Shown here: one piece after another, positions 23,635 through 34,614 of the stretch
Numbering within the stretch: position 1 is the stretch's first letter
How the letters are laid out: each line of letters begins with the position of its first letter
Assembly (NCBI GenBank): GCA_024220505.1
Contig: JAKZZE010000025.1
Coordinates: forward strand, 310,001-374,000
Source of the DNA: Rhizopus arrhizus
Lineage: Eukaryota > Mucoromycota > Mucoromycetes > Mucorales > Rhizopodaceae
Direction: 5' to 3'
DNA: 64,000 nucleotides
The notes under the pieces: generated by a model
What the model was told of the DNA's origin: nothing
The model's input: the letters and a program-made list of their open reading frames with translations, nothing else
Databases searched by the model: none
Program-made: the position numbers and the translations under genes

Positions 23635-23671
<37 letters not shown>
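23635..23671 (+). repeat. 37-base T run
   Basis: The longest homopolymer in the window, in the intergenic DNA between the orphan exon and the PPxY membrane protein. Similar but shorter A/T runs occur at many UTR and intergenic positions (for example 10115-10144, 43210-43234, 46014-46038, 56518-56543). Confidence 0.9.
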
Positions 23672-23675
<4 letters not shown>

Positions 23676-23783
23676 CTAGGTTAGGTTCGCATAACCCCTT
23701 TTTACTTATTGTGAAAAAAAAAAGGACAAGAAAATTCCTTATTATTTCTCTTTTGTTTTCTTTTATTTTTATACAACACTTGT

Positions 23784-24541
23784 ATGGTTGGTTACCTATT
23801 TATAGCTAGTTTCAAATGGAAGCCGCCAAAAACATTGATTGAAAATGAAGATGTGCTGTTAACTAATCTATCCACTGTTGTATGGGTATTTAAAATATAA
23901 ATGTTTGATGTATTAAATTCATATAAAAAAAGTTACCAAGCGCATTAGCTCAGGAACGAATCAATCAATTAAAGCAATTCACCAAAGAATATTGCCCGTC
24001 ACAACATATTGATTTCTATATATTTCTGATAGCCATTGTATGTATTGTATGTTCCGCCATATTCACTTTCATTGCACGTTCCCTAAGTATTTCAATGTGG
24101 TTTCCTTTACTACTCTTGTTAATTCCAACTATCTTGAGCTTTTGGACAAGTAAAAGGAGAAGTCGCATTTATATGAAAATAAGAGAAGTAAGTTTTGAAA
24201 AAACATGAAAGAAGTTTATTAAGCAAGTAGAGTGTTTATAGTTTGAAAAGTTACTGAAAAAGACATTGAATGAATTTACAAAAAACGATTGCAGTCACTT
24301 TATTGTATGGTCTTGTGAGAAAGTCCAGTTAGATAAAGCACCTTGTAAATCAACAAGGTTATGCTTCATCATCCGCATCACGCAACTTGATCCTGAGATC
24401 GGTCTTCGAGATAGTGAGAGTAGTTTAAATGAAGAATTGCCAAATTATCAAGATGCTATTCACGATGGACCTTTGCTTTTACCGCCTCCTGATTATGTCA
24501 CTATCAACCAACCTCAATCTGCCCTTATTCTTCCTCATTAA
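23784..24541 (+). CDS. Two-TM membrane protein with C-terminal PPxY motif
   Basis: Exons 23784-23879, 23933-24187 and 24242-24541 all end in phase 0 and give 216 residues. A soluble N-terminal segment (about 1-60) is followed by two adjacent hydrophobic helices at about 61-80 (FYIFLIAIVCIVCSAIFTFI) and 86-104, separated by a very short loop and closed by a basic cluster (TSKRRSR), which predicts both ends in the cytosol. The C-terminal 100 residues contain LPNYQDAI and PPPDY. PPDY fits the PPxY motif recognised by WW domains of Rsp5/Nedd4 ubiquitin ligases, so an adaptor or substrate role at membranes is plausible. No named family recognised. Confidence 0.7.
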
Positions 24542-24605
24542 GATTAATAAAAAAAAGTAAATAGTTTTATACGCATCCCGCTGTATCCATCCATTCTTTC
24601 TTTAT

Positions 24606-25037
24606 TTATTTTGCTTCTTGAATAAAAGGTTGGGGATGTTTATTATATACTGGCCAAGGAGGGATAGCAGCCTATGTATAAAGCATTAATTAAATATTCA
24701 GGAACGTCATTTTCTATGGTTACCAATGCGGTAAGAACAAGGCCTGAGGCAAATACAATTAAAAGTATTTGCAAAGACTCCATAGAATATCCAGCAATAA
24801 AGCTTATAAGCTGTAAATTCGTTTGGTTATAGACAAACTGTATAATTAAAAGATAAAAAAAAAGGAGAATGAACTTACGCCAGTTGCGATTAACAAAGCA
24901 TGAACTAATTTATCCACTAATTGTTGTCCCTCAAAATCCTATTTTTTTTATAAAAAAGTCAATTTAAACGTGTTTTTCATTCACTTGGTCTCATGTGTTC
25001 TTACGATGGTACATTCGATAACATCAGCAAAACTCAT
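24606..25037 (-). CDS. SPC1: Signal peptidase complex subunit 1 (SPC1/SPCS1)
   Basis: Four small exons, 25037-25005, 24938-24879, 24837-24724 and 24671-24606, give 90 residues, typical for SPCS1. The DFEGQQLVDKLVHALL segment, two membrane helices (FVYNQTNLQLISFIAGY and LQILLIVFASGLVLTAL) and the IPPWPVYNKHP end are all family features. SPC1 is a non-catalytic ER membrane subunit that helps the signal peptidase complex discriminate signal peptides from membrane anchors. The ATG is 152 bases from that of the divergent E2 gene, so the two probably share a promoter. Confidence 0.9.
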
Positions 25038-25189
25038 TTTTTTCTTTCTTTCTACAAAGCAAAGAAAAAAAAATCTAAAATACGAAAAGCATATAAACAA
25101 AATAAAATACCGCCGTCGGTGTATAAAATAACAATTTTCACATAAAACTTTGTTTTTTGTGCTTTTTTTTTTTTTCTTTTTTAAAAACA

Positions 25190-25774
25190 ATGGAGGTTGT
25201 ATCTAAAAGATTATTAAAAGAACTTCGAGAAATAGAGAAAGAAGCAAAAGCACATCCAGAAATTATTGATCTGTCGCCAGAATCAGATGATAACTTGTTA
25301 CATTGGAGAGCAATTCTAGCTGGTTTACCAGACACACCTTATGAAGGTAAAAAAAAAAAAAAAAACTTGGTTATTTCGATATAAACACAGGAACACACTT
25401 TTTTACAGGTGGACAATTTGAATTGTCTATTCAGATACCTTCCAACTATCCTATCCGACCACCGACTATCAAGTTTGTGACCACAATCTGTCATCCCAAC
25501 ATTCACTTTAAGGTAAACAAAAAGTAATTATTTCTTATACTTAAACTTGATACCATAGACGGGCGAGATTTGCTTGGATATTTTAAAAACAGCTTGGTCA
25601 CCGGCTTGGACATTAAAATCCACCGTTCTGGCCATTTCTTTGCTCCTCACAAACCCTGAACCTTCCTCGCCTTTAAATTGTGATGCTGCCAACCTATTAA
25701 GATGTAATGATAGACTTGGTTATGATAATTTAATCAGGATGTATACCCAATTGTATGCTATTGGCCCAAAGTAA
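25190..25774 (+). CDS. PEX4: Ubiquitin-conjugating enzyme E2, PEX4/UBC10-like
   Basis: Exons 25190-25346, 25409-25512 and 25559-25774 give 158 residues, a single UBC fold with short ends. Visible motifs are KRLLKELREIEKEA, GGQFELSIQIP, YPIRPPTIKF, HPNI and the active-site segment GEICLDILK with Cys at about 92. The WSPAWTL sequence after the cysteine and the LNCDAANLLR/YDNLIRMYT end fit the peroxisomal E2 Pex4, which ubiquitinates the PTS1 receptor Pex5 for its recycling. Pex4 is held at the peroxisome by Pex22, which is not in the window. Other class I E2s are possible, but the WSPAWTL context argues for PEX4. Confidence 0.82.
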
Positions 25775-27944
25775 AAAAAAATATATATATTTATAAGCAG
25801 AAATATAATAATACTATTTCACGAGTCTTTTTTTCCACCTAAAAAAATGATATTTTAATCTTATTTTTCTTCATTTAAACTATAGAGAAAACATGAAAGG
25901 ATACAGCAACAGTCTTTTCAAAAACGATTTGTGTAAATCGTTTTAAACAGATACGTCCAAATATATAATAGGATTGCTTATAAAATTGAATTATGCATTG
26001 TTAAAAAAACATGTCACAAAGATAATGGAATTGCCAAAGGAAAAAAAAAAAAAAAAAGGCTTGATATTAGCATGACATAGAATGATTTATAGATACTTGC
26101 CATGCATACAGTCAATTATATCCTTTATCAGCCATTCAATTTTCTTAATCTCTTCCTATCAGCTCTAAATCTGCATATTTCAATGCAAATACTCTATTGG
26201 ACCAAGGAAACTAATCTTGGCGCATTTAAGACGAAAAGAAATTGGTCAAGGTAATTTGAGATAAGGATATACAACAAACATTGTACTTTCTAGTGAAGCC
26301 ATCGATGGTTTAGGATTTTCGGATTTAGAAAGACAATAAGGGATAGCCTCGGATGTTTTATAGGTAATTCCATGATAGAGTAGGGTCAAGTTGTGTAGAT
26401 GTGAGTGTACTTGTAACGAGGGAGTTTTAGTTGTATTAAGAATCATTCCCAATAAAGGAGCTTATCCATACAAAAAAAGCATAAAGAATATGATAAATAC
26501 CGTGTCTGCATCTTTTGTGATGTAGGTCAGGCTGTAAGTATAAATGATTACGTAAAAATTGATTGAATGAGTAAATGAATAGATGCCACACGAATTATTT
26601 TGTAGGAAATATCCATTTACAGTCGTATCATGTCGAAATTTCAATTGACAAAGAAATAAAAGGCCAAATAGCACTAGAAAGCATACTGTCATGTCATCAA
26701 AATCTGAGGACTTTCAATGAATGAGGCTGGTTCAGAGAAAAGGAGCCGATTTATATGACATTTTGTATACTCAAATTACTGGAATCTAAGCTGTTTATAA
26801 TCAAGGAGTCTTTATAATGCTTGATTTCATAACGTATATACTGGTCGTTAACTAAGACTCTTTTAAGTTAGGTACTAGAAGTTGGGTATTCAGATATTCT
26901 TTTTTTTTAATAGAACAAAAGATATATACTTTTCAAACTTTATTCTCTATCTGATGTCTTCAATCGCTCAAAGAGCAACTGAATTGATCAATTAGTTTTG
27001 TATCACTGAAAGAAATTTTTTTTTTTTATAATTCAAAAACTAAGGCTGAACAAAGGTCATTGTTCACTATCAAGCATTGAAAAAGTTTTAGTTTATCGAA
27101 CGTATTATACGTTACTCACATGATTCCTTTCTACAAATAATTTACAGCCATTCTTTCATTAAAGCAATATTTCTTTGAAAAAGCTTAATTAAACAAGCAT
27201 AGTTCCTTTTTGAAATGAAAAAGTAAAACCAGGTCTGAAATATCACTTGTTTGAAGGAGCATAGTATTTATCGTTGAAAATGCTACCATTTGTCTATTCA
27301 GCATGTATATATTTGTATATTTTAATCAGAATGCATAGTCTCGCTAACTCTAATATCATCAGATATAATATCAAAGCTGTTTGCAATTTAATTTGTTGCA
27401 TAGTAATAAGCAGTAAAGCTTCTTTTTTTTACATCTTTTGTTGGCTTTTATCACGTATGCATATGTCTCCTACACGTTTATTAGGATTTTTAACTCCTTA
27501 ATGATCGCGCTTTTTCTTTTTATCTTGGTCCATTTCTGATTTTGTCTTTAAATAAAAATGCAAGTTTAAATATGGACACAGAGCAAAAGATTCTTTTTAT
27601 CCCCTTATTTTCAGTTGCAAGGAGAGCTTATAAAATAAATAAAAAAGGGGGTAGGCAGGTAGATAAAAGTGAACAAGACAGGCTGTTTAAAACTTGATAT
27701 ATAAAAAAAAGGGAGCCTAGATGATATAAAATAGCCCTATTGAAAGAGAGTAATAATATAATGCAAGATAATTAAATATCGGCCATTCCTCCTCAATTTC
27801 ACAATAAATAACATGAAAAGGAGATGCTGCTTACTAGAACCGAGATAGATGACTTGCTACGTTTAGTAGGGCAACAAAAGAAGAAACGCTATTGATTTAT
27901 AGAGTGTCTTTTTTTATTATTTTTAATTATTATTTTATTAATAT
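25775..27944. other. Intergenic, AT-rich, with a probable retroelement relic
   Basis: About 2.2 kb without an intact gene. Short AT repeats and A/T runs are common (for example 26039-26057). A minus-strand open frame with one stop at 26246-26692 may be a reverse-transcriptase remnant, listed separately. The right end is the 3' side of the PAK kinase gene. Confidence 0.45.
26246..26692 (-). pseudogene. Possible reverse-transcriptase (LINE-type) remnant
   Basis: One minus-strand frame stays open for about 149 codons with a single TAA at 26464-26462, long for such AT-rich DNA. It contains DADTVFI followed about 20 codons later by LLGMILNTTKTPSLQV. This spacing recalls the ADD motif and the following N..KT segment of LINE reverse transcriptases. 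The rest is not convincing and the metal-binding motif itself is imperfect. Treated as a tentative relic. Confidence 0.28.
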
Positions 27945-29776
27945 TTATTCCTCTATTTCTTTAGCAGCACGAATTAAAGGTGAAAGCGATCTCAAGGGAT
28001 CAGCGAGTGATAAAAATGGATGCTTCAACATGTCTTCAGCCGACGGACGTAACTCAGGATCAACCTCGAGACATTTTGATAAAAAGTCTTTAAAGACATC
28101 CGACAAGGATTCAGGGCTTTGAAGTTTGGGTGTACCGTTCGTTGCAATCAAGTAGAGTGCTCGGAGTGGATTTTCATTTAAATAAGGAGGTTCACCTTCG
28201 ATCATCTCAATCGCTAGAATACCCAGGGACCAAATATCAACCTTGGCTCCATATTCTTTACGTGTCACGACCTCGGGTGCCATCCAGTAAGGTGTTCCTA
28301 CCATCGTCGTTCGCTTGGCTTCATTTTCATTGAGCTGTGCACAAAAGCCAAAGTCAGCTTGTAAAAGTCGTTAGTATGCTACCATTCTGTGATCCTCTTT
28401 CTCTTACTCAATTTGATGTCTCCCTTCATGCTCAGCAAGATATTATCACTCTTGATATCTCTGTGAATCACACCTTTTGAATGTAAATGGTGTAAGCCTC
28501 GCAAAACTTCTTGGCAGACAGCAGCAATTTGACCTTCCATCATCATATTACAAGTCACAACATCTGTCAGTGAGCCACCTTCCATGTATTCCATGACGAC
28601 CCAAAGATCTCCTTTCCAAAGGTAAGAGTCTAAATAATTAACAATGTTTGGATGTTGAGATTTTTTCATGACAAGAATTTCATTGATGATAAGTTCTTTT
28701 TTTGGTTGCTGATCCAAGTTCATTTGTTTAATAGCCACCGGTATGTTTTCTTGTCTGTGGGCTATGAACACACCACCCGAAGCACTAGAACAGAAAGGTT
28801 ACGATTGTTTTCTTCTCATTGTTCTCAGTATCTTGCTTACCCTTGACCGATCTTGACCATGTTGTGATATATTTCCTTTGGATCTTTGTTTATACAAATT
28901 TCTTTTAATTGACTTACAACATCTGTTGATTGAGAAGGTTGTTTTGCTTGTCTACGTTTTACTACAGGTGTTTCTTCTTCAGGTATACTGGTACTTATCT
29001 CACTTGTATTATTACTTTTCTCTATAATGGATGATCGAGGAGACGCCTTTGTAAATTAATTAATATTGTGCACAAGTACTATTAATATCACTTACAGTAA
29101 TAGATGATGATGATGCTCTTTTAGTGTAATCTGATAATTTTAGTTTTGACAGTCTACGTAATGAGTTGGTAATCGCATTTCCTCCACCAGAATTTTTTAA
29201 TATAGATGATGCACTACTATCTCGTTTGTTTGGTATTTTTTGCCAAACAGCATCATCTCTTGATGATTCTTGATAAAATTCAATTGCATTAATGACAGCC
29301 TATATAAAAGGAGTAATGGGTTGAGAAAGGGAGGATGAATAGGAGTTAATAAAAGATGTTGATATCTCCTTATAACTTACTTGTGGATTTTGCTCTTGTT
29401 CAATTTGGGTGATACCACTTGATTTTAATAACGTATGCCATTCTTTTGGTAAACCGGTGAATTCGCCTGTTGTCGCATCAAATCCAACATGTGTAACATG
29501 CCTTGTGTTGTAAGGGGATGATATATCCATTGTGCTCATACTCACAGTAGGAGGATTGCCTTTAGGATATTAGTAAACGTTGTTTTAAATCATCGGTCAT
29601 TTACCTTGGCTAAAACCACCTACAAATTTATCCAAGACACCTTTTAATAGAGTCTTTTCATCGTTGGATTTCTGTTCCATTAACTGAGTTGAATTGTATA
29701 TTTTAGAAGTACGAGATTTAGCTAATGAAGAATGAGACTTGAGAGATTGATTAGGAAGTAAAGTATGGCCAATCAT
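27945..29776 (-). CDS. p21-activated kinase (PAK/STE20 family)
   Basis: Exons 29776-29605, 29559-29381, 29299-29096, 29046-28841, 28784-28408 and 28357-27945 give about 516 residues from the ATG at 29776 (a later ATG at about residue 34 is possible). A CRIB motif ([16 protein letters not shown], about 70-85) binds Cdc42/Rac. After a Ser-rich linker the kinase domain runs about 245-510: glycine loop GQGASGGVF, Lys 273 in VAIK, catalytic HRDIKSDN with Asp 363, DFG at 381 and [10 protein letters not shown]. There is no PH domain, so it resembles Ste20/Pak1 rather than Cla4. It would act in polarity and MAPK signalling. The last intron contains TACTAAC. Confidence 0.93.
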
Positions 29777-30094
29777 GTAAAATAATAAAACTGCATACAC
29801 AAAAGAGAGAGAGAGAGAGAAAAAAAGGAAGAGGAGAGAAAATAAACTTTCCACAATTGTTTGTTTTATTTTTATTTTTTATAAAAAGCATATGTTTCTT
29901 TAAAAAAAAAAGGAGGGGGGAGAGGGGTAACCATAACAACACTACACACGTTTTTTTTCTCTGTAATAAACAGAAAAAAAAGGAAACTAATAATTTATAT
30001 ATTTGATGAAGGAAGGGAGGGGGGGTTAGTTGATGATATGACATAAAGATTATTATATATGCAGTTCAATGAGTCTCCGAATCAAAATAAAAAG

Positions 30095-30102
30095 TATATA
30101 AA
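30095..30102 (+). promoter_or_regulatory. TATA box (TATATAAA)
   Basis: Lies 41 bases ahead of the universal stress protein ATG at 30143, in the 366-base interval shared with the divergent PAK gene. Confidence 0.6.
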
Positions 30103-30142
30103 TGCAAAATCTTGATTCACTGAATTTGTATCAACATTTAAT

Positions 30143-30742
30143 ATGCCAGAAACACAAAGAAGAGTACTCATTGCACTTGATGAAACTGGAAGTGGAAAAC
30201 AAGTATTGGATTGGATTCATTCTCATCATATTTTAGCACCTGAAGATGAAATCACGGTTGCTACTGCTGTAGATGAAGATGTTTCTCATGTTGAAGGTCC
30301 TGGTATGCAATCAGCACCCATGTCCAGCACAACCAATGCAACAGAAGATTTTGCTACAGATCTTCGTATGCTGGAACGTCATGGAAAGCAACACTTGTCC
30401 AATGGTATTCAAACACTTCAACAATTGGGTTATGTAAGCCATCTTACAGTTGAACGTTTAAGCAAAAACTAATGTTTTGTTTAGAACAATACAAAGCCTG
30501 AATTACTAAAAGGTCACCCAGGAAGAATGATTACAAAATATGCCAAGGATCAGCAAATGGATTTAGTAGTTTGTGGTAGACGCCATAATCGGGGCGTTTT
30601 GAAAAGGTAAAATAATAAGAATGTTGTGAGGGAAAGAGAGAATGATATAAATCCTTTTTTGATTTATAATAGGAGCCTAATGGGATCTGTATCTGAATAC
30701 CTTGTTCATAATCTTGATTGTCCTATTTTGATTGTTCAATAA
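30143..30742 (+). CDS. Universal stress protein (UspA domain)
   Basis: Exons 30143-30433, 30485-30606 and 30673-30742 give 160 residues. The first strand (RRVLIALDETGSGKQVLDW) and the end (LVHNLDCPILIVQ) are typical. The nucleotide-binding signature G-x2-G-x9-G-(S/T) is present as GRRHNRGVLKRSLMGSVS, split by the last intron, so ATP binding is likely. Fungal USPs are small soluble proteins of uncertain function linked to stress. The region after the first strand has an unusual acidic and Ser/Thr/Met-rich insert (about residues 45-70). The TATA box just upstream suggests inducible expression. Confidence 0.9.
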
Positions 30743-31374
30743 TTATGTTGTATAATAAAATCCATCGTACATACATTGTAAAATAACGCGTTCTTCTTTT
30801 TTATAATAATAATGATAGTTGAAAAAAAAGGGAGTATTTGGGCGACATATTTTTCAAGCGGTATGTCTCTATTTGCTGTTTAACCTCATAAAATTTTGCC
30901 AGCTTGTAAAACACAACCCGAATTGTTCATTTCCCCTTCTATGGTTCTCATTTTCTAGGCGAAAATAATAGCAACTCATCTTGTTTGAATATATTAAATT
31001 CACTATAAGGAAATAAGCCATTTTCTAGTTAAACGACAAGGGAGAAGGCATTCATTTGGCGAAGAACATGATAGAAACAGTAAGAAACAAACATGCAGAG
31101 TAAAAGGCGGAGACTGTTTAGTTTTCGCTCTTTTTTCATAATTCTAATTAAAAAACATCTCAATCACATGCGCTAGAGTTTAGCTCTGCACTATTTTTAA
31201 AAAGAGCTAAAAATACAGTGTCTGAACTAGACATCCCTCTCAATACTGCTACAGAAAAGTAAAAAATGCATGCTCTTTTTCATTTCCCGAATTGTATTTT
31301 TTTTTTTTTTTTCTTTCATTGATTCTCCTTTTTTACAAAAAAACAATAAAAAACAATACCACTCAATATAACCA
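30743..31374. other. Intergenic, nothing recognised
   Basis: AT-rich interval between the universal stress protein and the CLIP-170-like gene, with a T run at about 31297-31310. It serves as 3' flank of one gene and promoter of the next; I see no distinct TATA box or RNA gene. Confidence 0.4.
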
Positions 31375-33712
31375 ATGTCAAGGATTTTAAAACTTCCTTC
31401 TTTAAAAAGCTCCTCTGAGGATGACAAAATAGGTCAACGCGTCATACTGCCTACTTTAGATAACGTGACAGGCACACTTCGTTATCTTGGTCCTATCGAT
31501 TCAAAACAAGGTACCTGGGCAGGTATCGAACTCGACGACGTAACACTAGGCAAAAACGATGGCAGCGTTCAAGGGTAATAGGAAATCTTTGAGTTATACA
31601 TGAAATAATTAAAATTGTTGTAGAAAAAAATATTTTAAATGTGCACCTAATTCAGGCATCTTTATTGCCAGTAACAAGATCACCTTCATCTCTCCTCCTT
31701 CTCCTCCAGTAGCCATCACCCCCTCTGCAAGTACAAAACGGCCCACAAAGAAATCCACTTTGAAAAAAGTAGCTTCTCAATCGCAAATTGCACCTCTTAG
31801 AAAATCCACTCCACCCATTCCTACCACGAAACGATCGATTCAGCCACCTGCCGTCAAACGGCTCACACAGACACCTTCTTCATCGCTTAGGACCAACCAG
31901 ACACCTTCCCCGTCCAACTCATCACTCAAGACGAGTCAAACGCCTTCCTACAAGACCAGCCAGACGCCTTCTTTCAAGACCAGCTCAACGCCTTCCCTAA
32001 GTCAAACCTCTTCTTTTAAAACAAGCCAAACGCCTTCCTACAAGACCAGCCAGACGCCTTCTCAGCAACCCAAAAGACTCACCAGGACGCCTTCATCCGA
32101 GACGACGACACCCATCGAAACGCCCCCACCACCCTCCCCATCACCTGCAGCAGTAGCAGCAGCAGCAGCAGCAGCAGCAGCAGAGCAAAAAGAGAGAGAA
32201 GAAGAACAAAAGAGGATAAATGAAGAAAAACAACTGCTGTACGACATGTTGGAAAAGGTCCAACGAGAACGAGATTCACTCTTGCGCGAGATGAAAAACA
32301 AAGAGACAGCCTGGGAACGCTTGCTGTCATCCAAAGAAAGTTTAAGACTTCAAGTAGAGGACAACGAGGTCCAATGCAAGCGACTTTCGCACGAGCTCGA
32401 GACGATCAAGCTCGAAAAGCAGCGACTCGAAGAGGACGTCAAGGAGCGTGAGGCTTCGATCGCAAAGAACGTGCGGGACGATGAAAGGCAGGTGCAGGAT
32501 AAGCGACGTATTGAACGTCTCGAGGCGTTGGTGAGCGATCTTCAGCAGCAACTCGAGCAGCAGCAGGCGCTTCAGGTGCAAAGGGAAAGAGAATATGCGG
32601 GTACCGTGGAGCAGATGCGAAAGGAGGTGAGTTCAACTGAGGCCATGACGGCCTCATTAGAAAAGGAGTGTGAAGACATGCGGCGGACGGGTATCGAGGC
32701 CGTGCGTGCGGTCGAGCTGTCTATGACCGAATTGAAGGAGCAGCATGCGCGAGAACTGAGAGAAAAGGAGGCCCACATTGAACATCTGGGACTGGTGGTG
32801 GCTGATTTGAAGCACAAGCAGAGTACACTCTTTGACGATGATGAGCTTGGAATCGAAGAAAAGCTAAAGGAGATGAATAATGCCTATCAGGGCGATCAAA
32901 GGCATCGACTTGAGGAGCAACTCGAGCTGACCATGACAGAGCTAGATAGTGAAAGACATAGGATCAAGGCGTTGTTGCATGATATTGAACAGCTCAAGCT
33001 GGAATTGACTCAATCTCGACAACACGCGCTTTCGATCGAACAGAAATTCCAAAACTTACAGACCGACTTTGAAAAGGAGTTGGAAGACAAGCGACGACTC
33101 GTGGAGGAATCGGATCATGCGTTTGAAGCCCAGACAAGAGCAGAGGAAGAGTATGAGCAAATGAAACTGTCAAAGATAACCTTGGAAAAACAACACGGTG
33201 AGTTACTGGAGGCACACAGACAGCTTGAACAAGAACATAGTAAGCTGATGGATGAAATGCTGGCACTCGAGAGTCAAGAGGCTGCTCACCTAGAAAACGG
33301 AGGGGATGTGGTCCTACAAGAAAAGTGTAAGCGATTGGAGGCAGAAAATAAATCACAGTGCGACAGTCTGTCTGTCAAGGATGAGCAGATCCGAAAGCTC
33401 ACAAAGGATGTCAATCAGCTTGAGGCTTTGGTGGAAAATAAAGTGTTTGGCGATTCAGAATTAGAAGAGCAATTGGAGTTGGAGAAAAAGAAGGTGATTG
33501 CATTAGAAAGAGAATTAAATCAAATAAAGTACAATATGATGACAACACCAAAAGAACTTGATAAATATGGACATAACTCTTCTCGATTGGTAAGTTTATC
33601 AAAAAATGGTATACACAATCCCATGAACATGTTTTAATAGTATTGTGAAAATTGTGATGAGTATGGTGATCATAATACTCAAGACTGTCCTAATCAAGAC
33701 GAGACTTTTTAA
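31375..33712 (+). CDS. CLIP-170-like microtubule plus-end protein
   Basis: Exons 31375-31574, 31624-33589 and 33641-33712 give 745 residues. A CAP-Gly domain fills about 20-80 (GQRVILPT, GTWAGIELD, GKNDGSVQG with the full GKNDG loop). A basic, Ser/Thr/Pro-rich linker follows with tandem KTSQTPS repeats, as in CLIP proteins, then a nine-Ala tract (32147-32180) and a long coiled coil (about 190-710). The last exon adds a CCHC zinc knuckle (YCENCDEYGDHNTQDC) and ends DETF. This knuckle plus acidic-aromatic tail is the CLIP-170 autoinhibition and dynactin-binding module. Fungal relatives are Bik1 and Tip1, which track microtubule plus ends and help dynein delivery. Confidence 0.93.
32147..32180 (+). 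repeat. GCA/CAG triplet tract coding poly-alanine
   Basis: A run of GCA triplets inside the CLIP-170-like gene, giving a poly-Ala stretch between the Ser/Thr/Pro linker and the coiled coil. Triplet tracts of this kind usually vary in length between strains. Confidence 0.85.
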
Positions 33713-33760
33713 ATAATAATAATAATAACGCGCCATTTTTCTTTCTGTACATAAAAGATT

Positions 33761-34470
33761 TCATACGATTGTTTCAATTTCCTTGTACTCCTTTACAAGA
33801 TGTGCTAATTCATCTTCTATACTTGACATGTATTCTGTCATTTCATCAAGCACTCTTTCCATTTCATTCCAATTGATGTCGCTCTTTGGTTGTGGTTCAA
33901 GTGTCGATAAAGCATCTGGCTCTCTACTGTTCTCTTCCAGTTGTTGTCCCACCTGAGCCAATTGATCTCGTGCGATACATCTTTGACGAATTCTGTTTTC
34001 TAATAAAGAATAAAACTCATTCTCTAAATCATTTGCTTTTTTTTCTAAATCCTCATCAAAAGGTTCTTCAATGCCTATTAAAAGATGATGATTTAAATAA
34101 GAATATGCTAGAGTGTGTGAAGCTCGTACCTTCAAATAAGTCTACTTCGTCACTACCTAATAAATTCACGTTGGTGATGACAGTTTTGAAAAAGGATGTT
34201 ATCCACTGTAGATGTATAAGCACAATGCATTAAATAGAAAAGAACAATCGTATGCATGTGTACCTCTCTTAATTCTTTTTTTATTAGCATTCTTGTTTTT
34301 TCATGTAGAGTTGGTGCGTAAACATCCACTGTTTCTTCAAGTTTTTCTGTCATAAGAAGCATGCACTCATAAAGGATCTGTGCTTCTATTTTCAATTTTT
34401 TATAATCTTCAGTTTGTACACTAGAGATAGATGGTGAACGTAATCGAGCTTTTTTTCGGACACTTTGCAT
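33761..34470 (-). CDS. Kinetochore protein Mis14/NSL1-like
   Basis: Exons 34470-34264, 34205-34130 and 34074-33761 give 198 residues. It is almost wholly helical: a basic N-terminus (MQSVRKKARLRSPS), a helix with VDVYAPTLHEKTRMLIKKEL, a short loop, then EPFDEDLEKKANDLENEFYS, which resembles the conserved 'PFDE-L' segment of Mis14/Nsl1, and a C-terminal acidic coiled coil. Mis14/NSL1 is part of the Mis12/MIND complex that links centromeric chromatin to the Ndc80 complex. The assignment rests on length, overall helical pattern and that one segment, so it is moderate. The ATG is 144 bases from that of TRM61 on the other strand. Confidence 0.58.
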
Positions 34471-34614
34471 TGTTTTGGGTATGTGAGAAAGAAAGGGAGA
34501 AAAGGCATAAATTTAAGGTCACAATTAAATTGGGTATGGTTGTGGCTTGGGCATATAAAATAAAAAAGGACTCATTCTTGCTTTTTTTTTTTTTATTAAA
34601 CTTTATAGACAAAA

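Noticed and set aside
32062..32334. Two minus-strand open frames opposite the poly-Ala tract
   Set aside because: Antisense of a GCA-repeat region of the CLIP-170-like gene; the Ser/Leu-rich translation is an artefact of the repeat.
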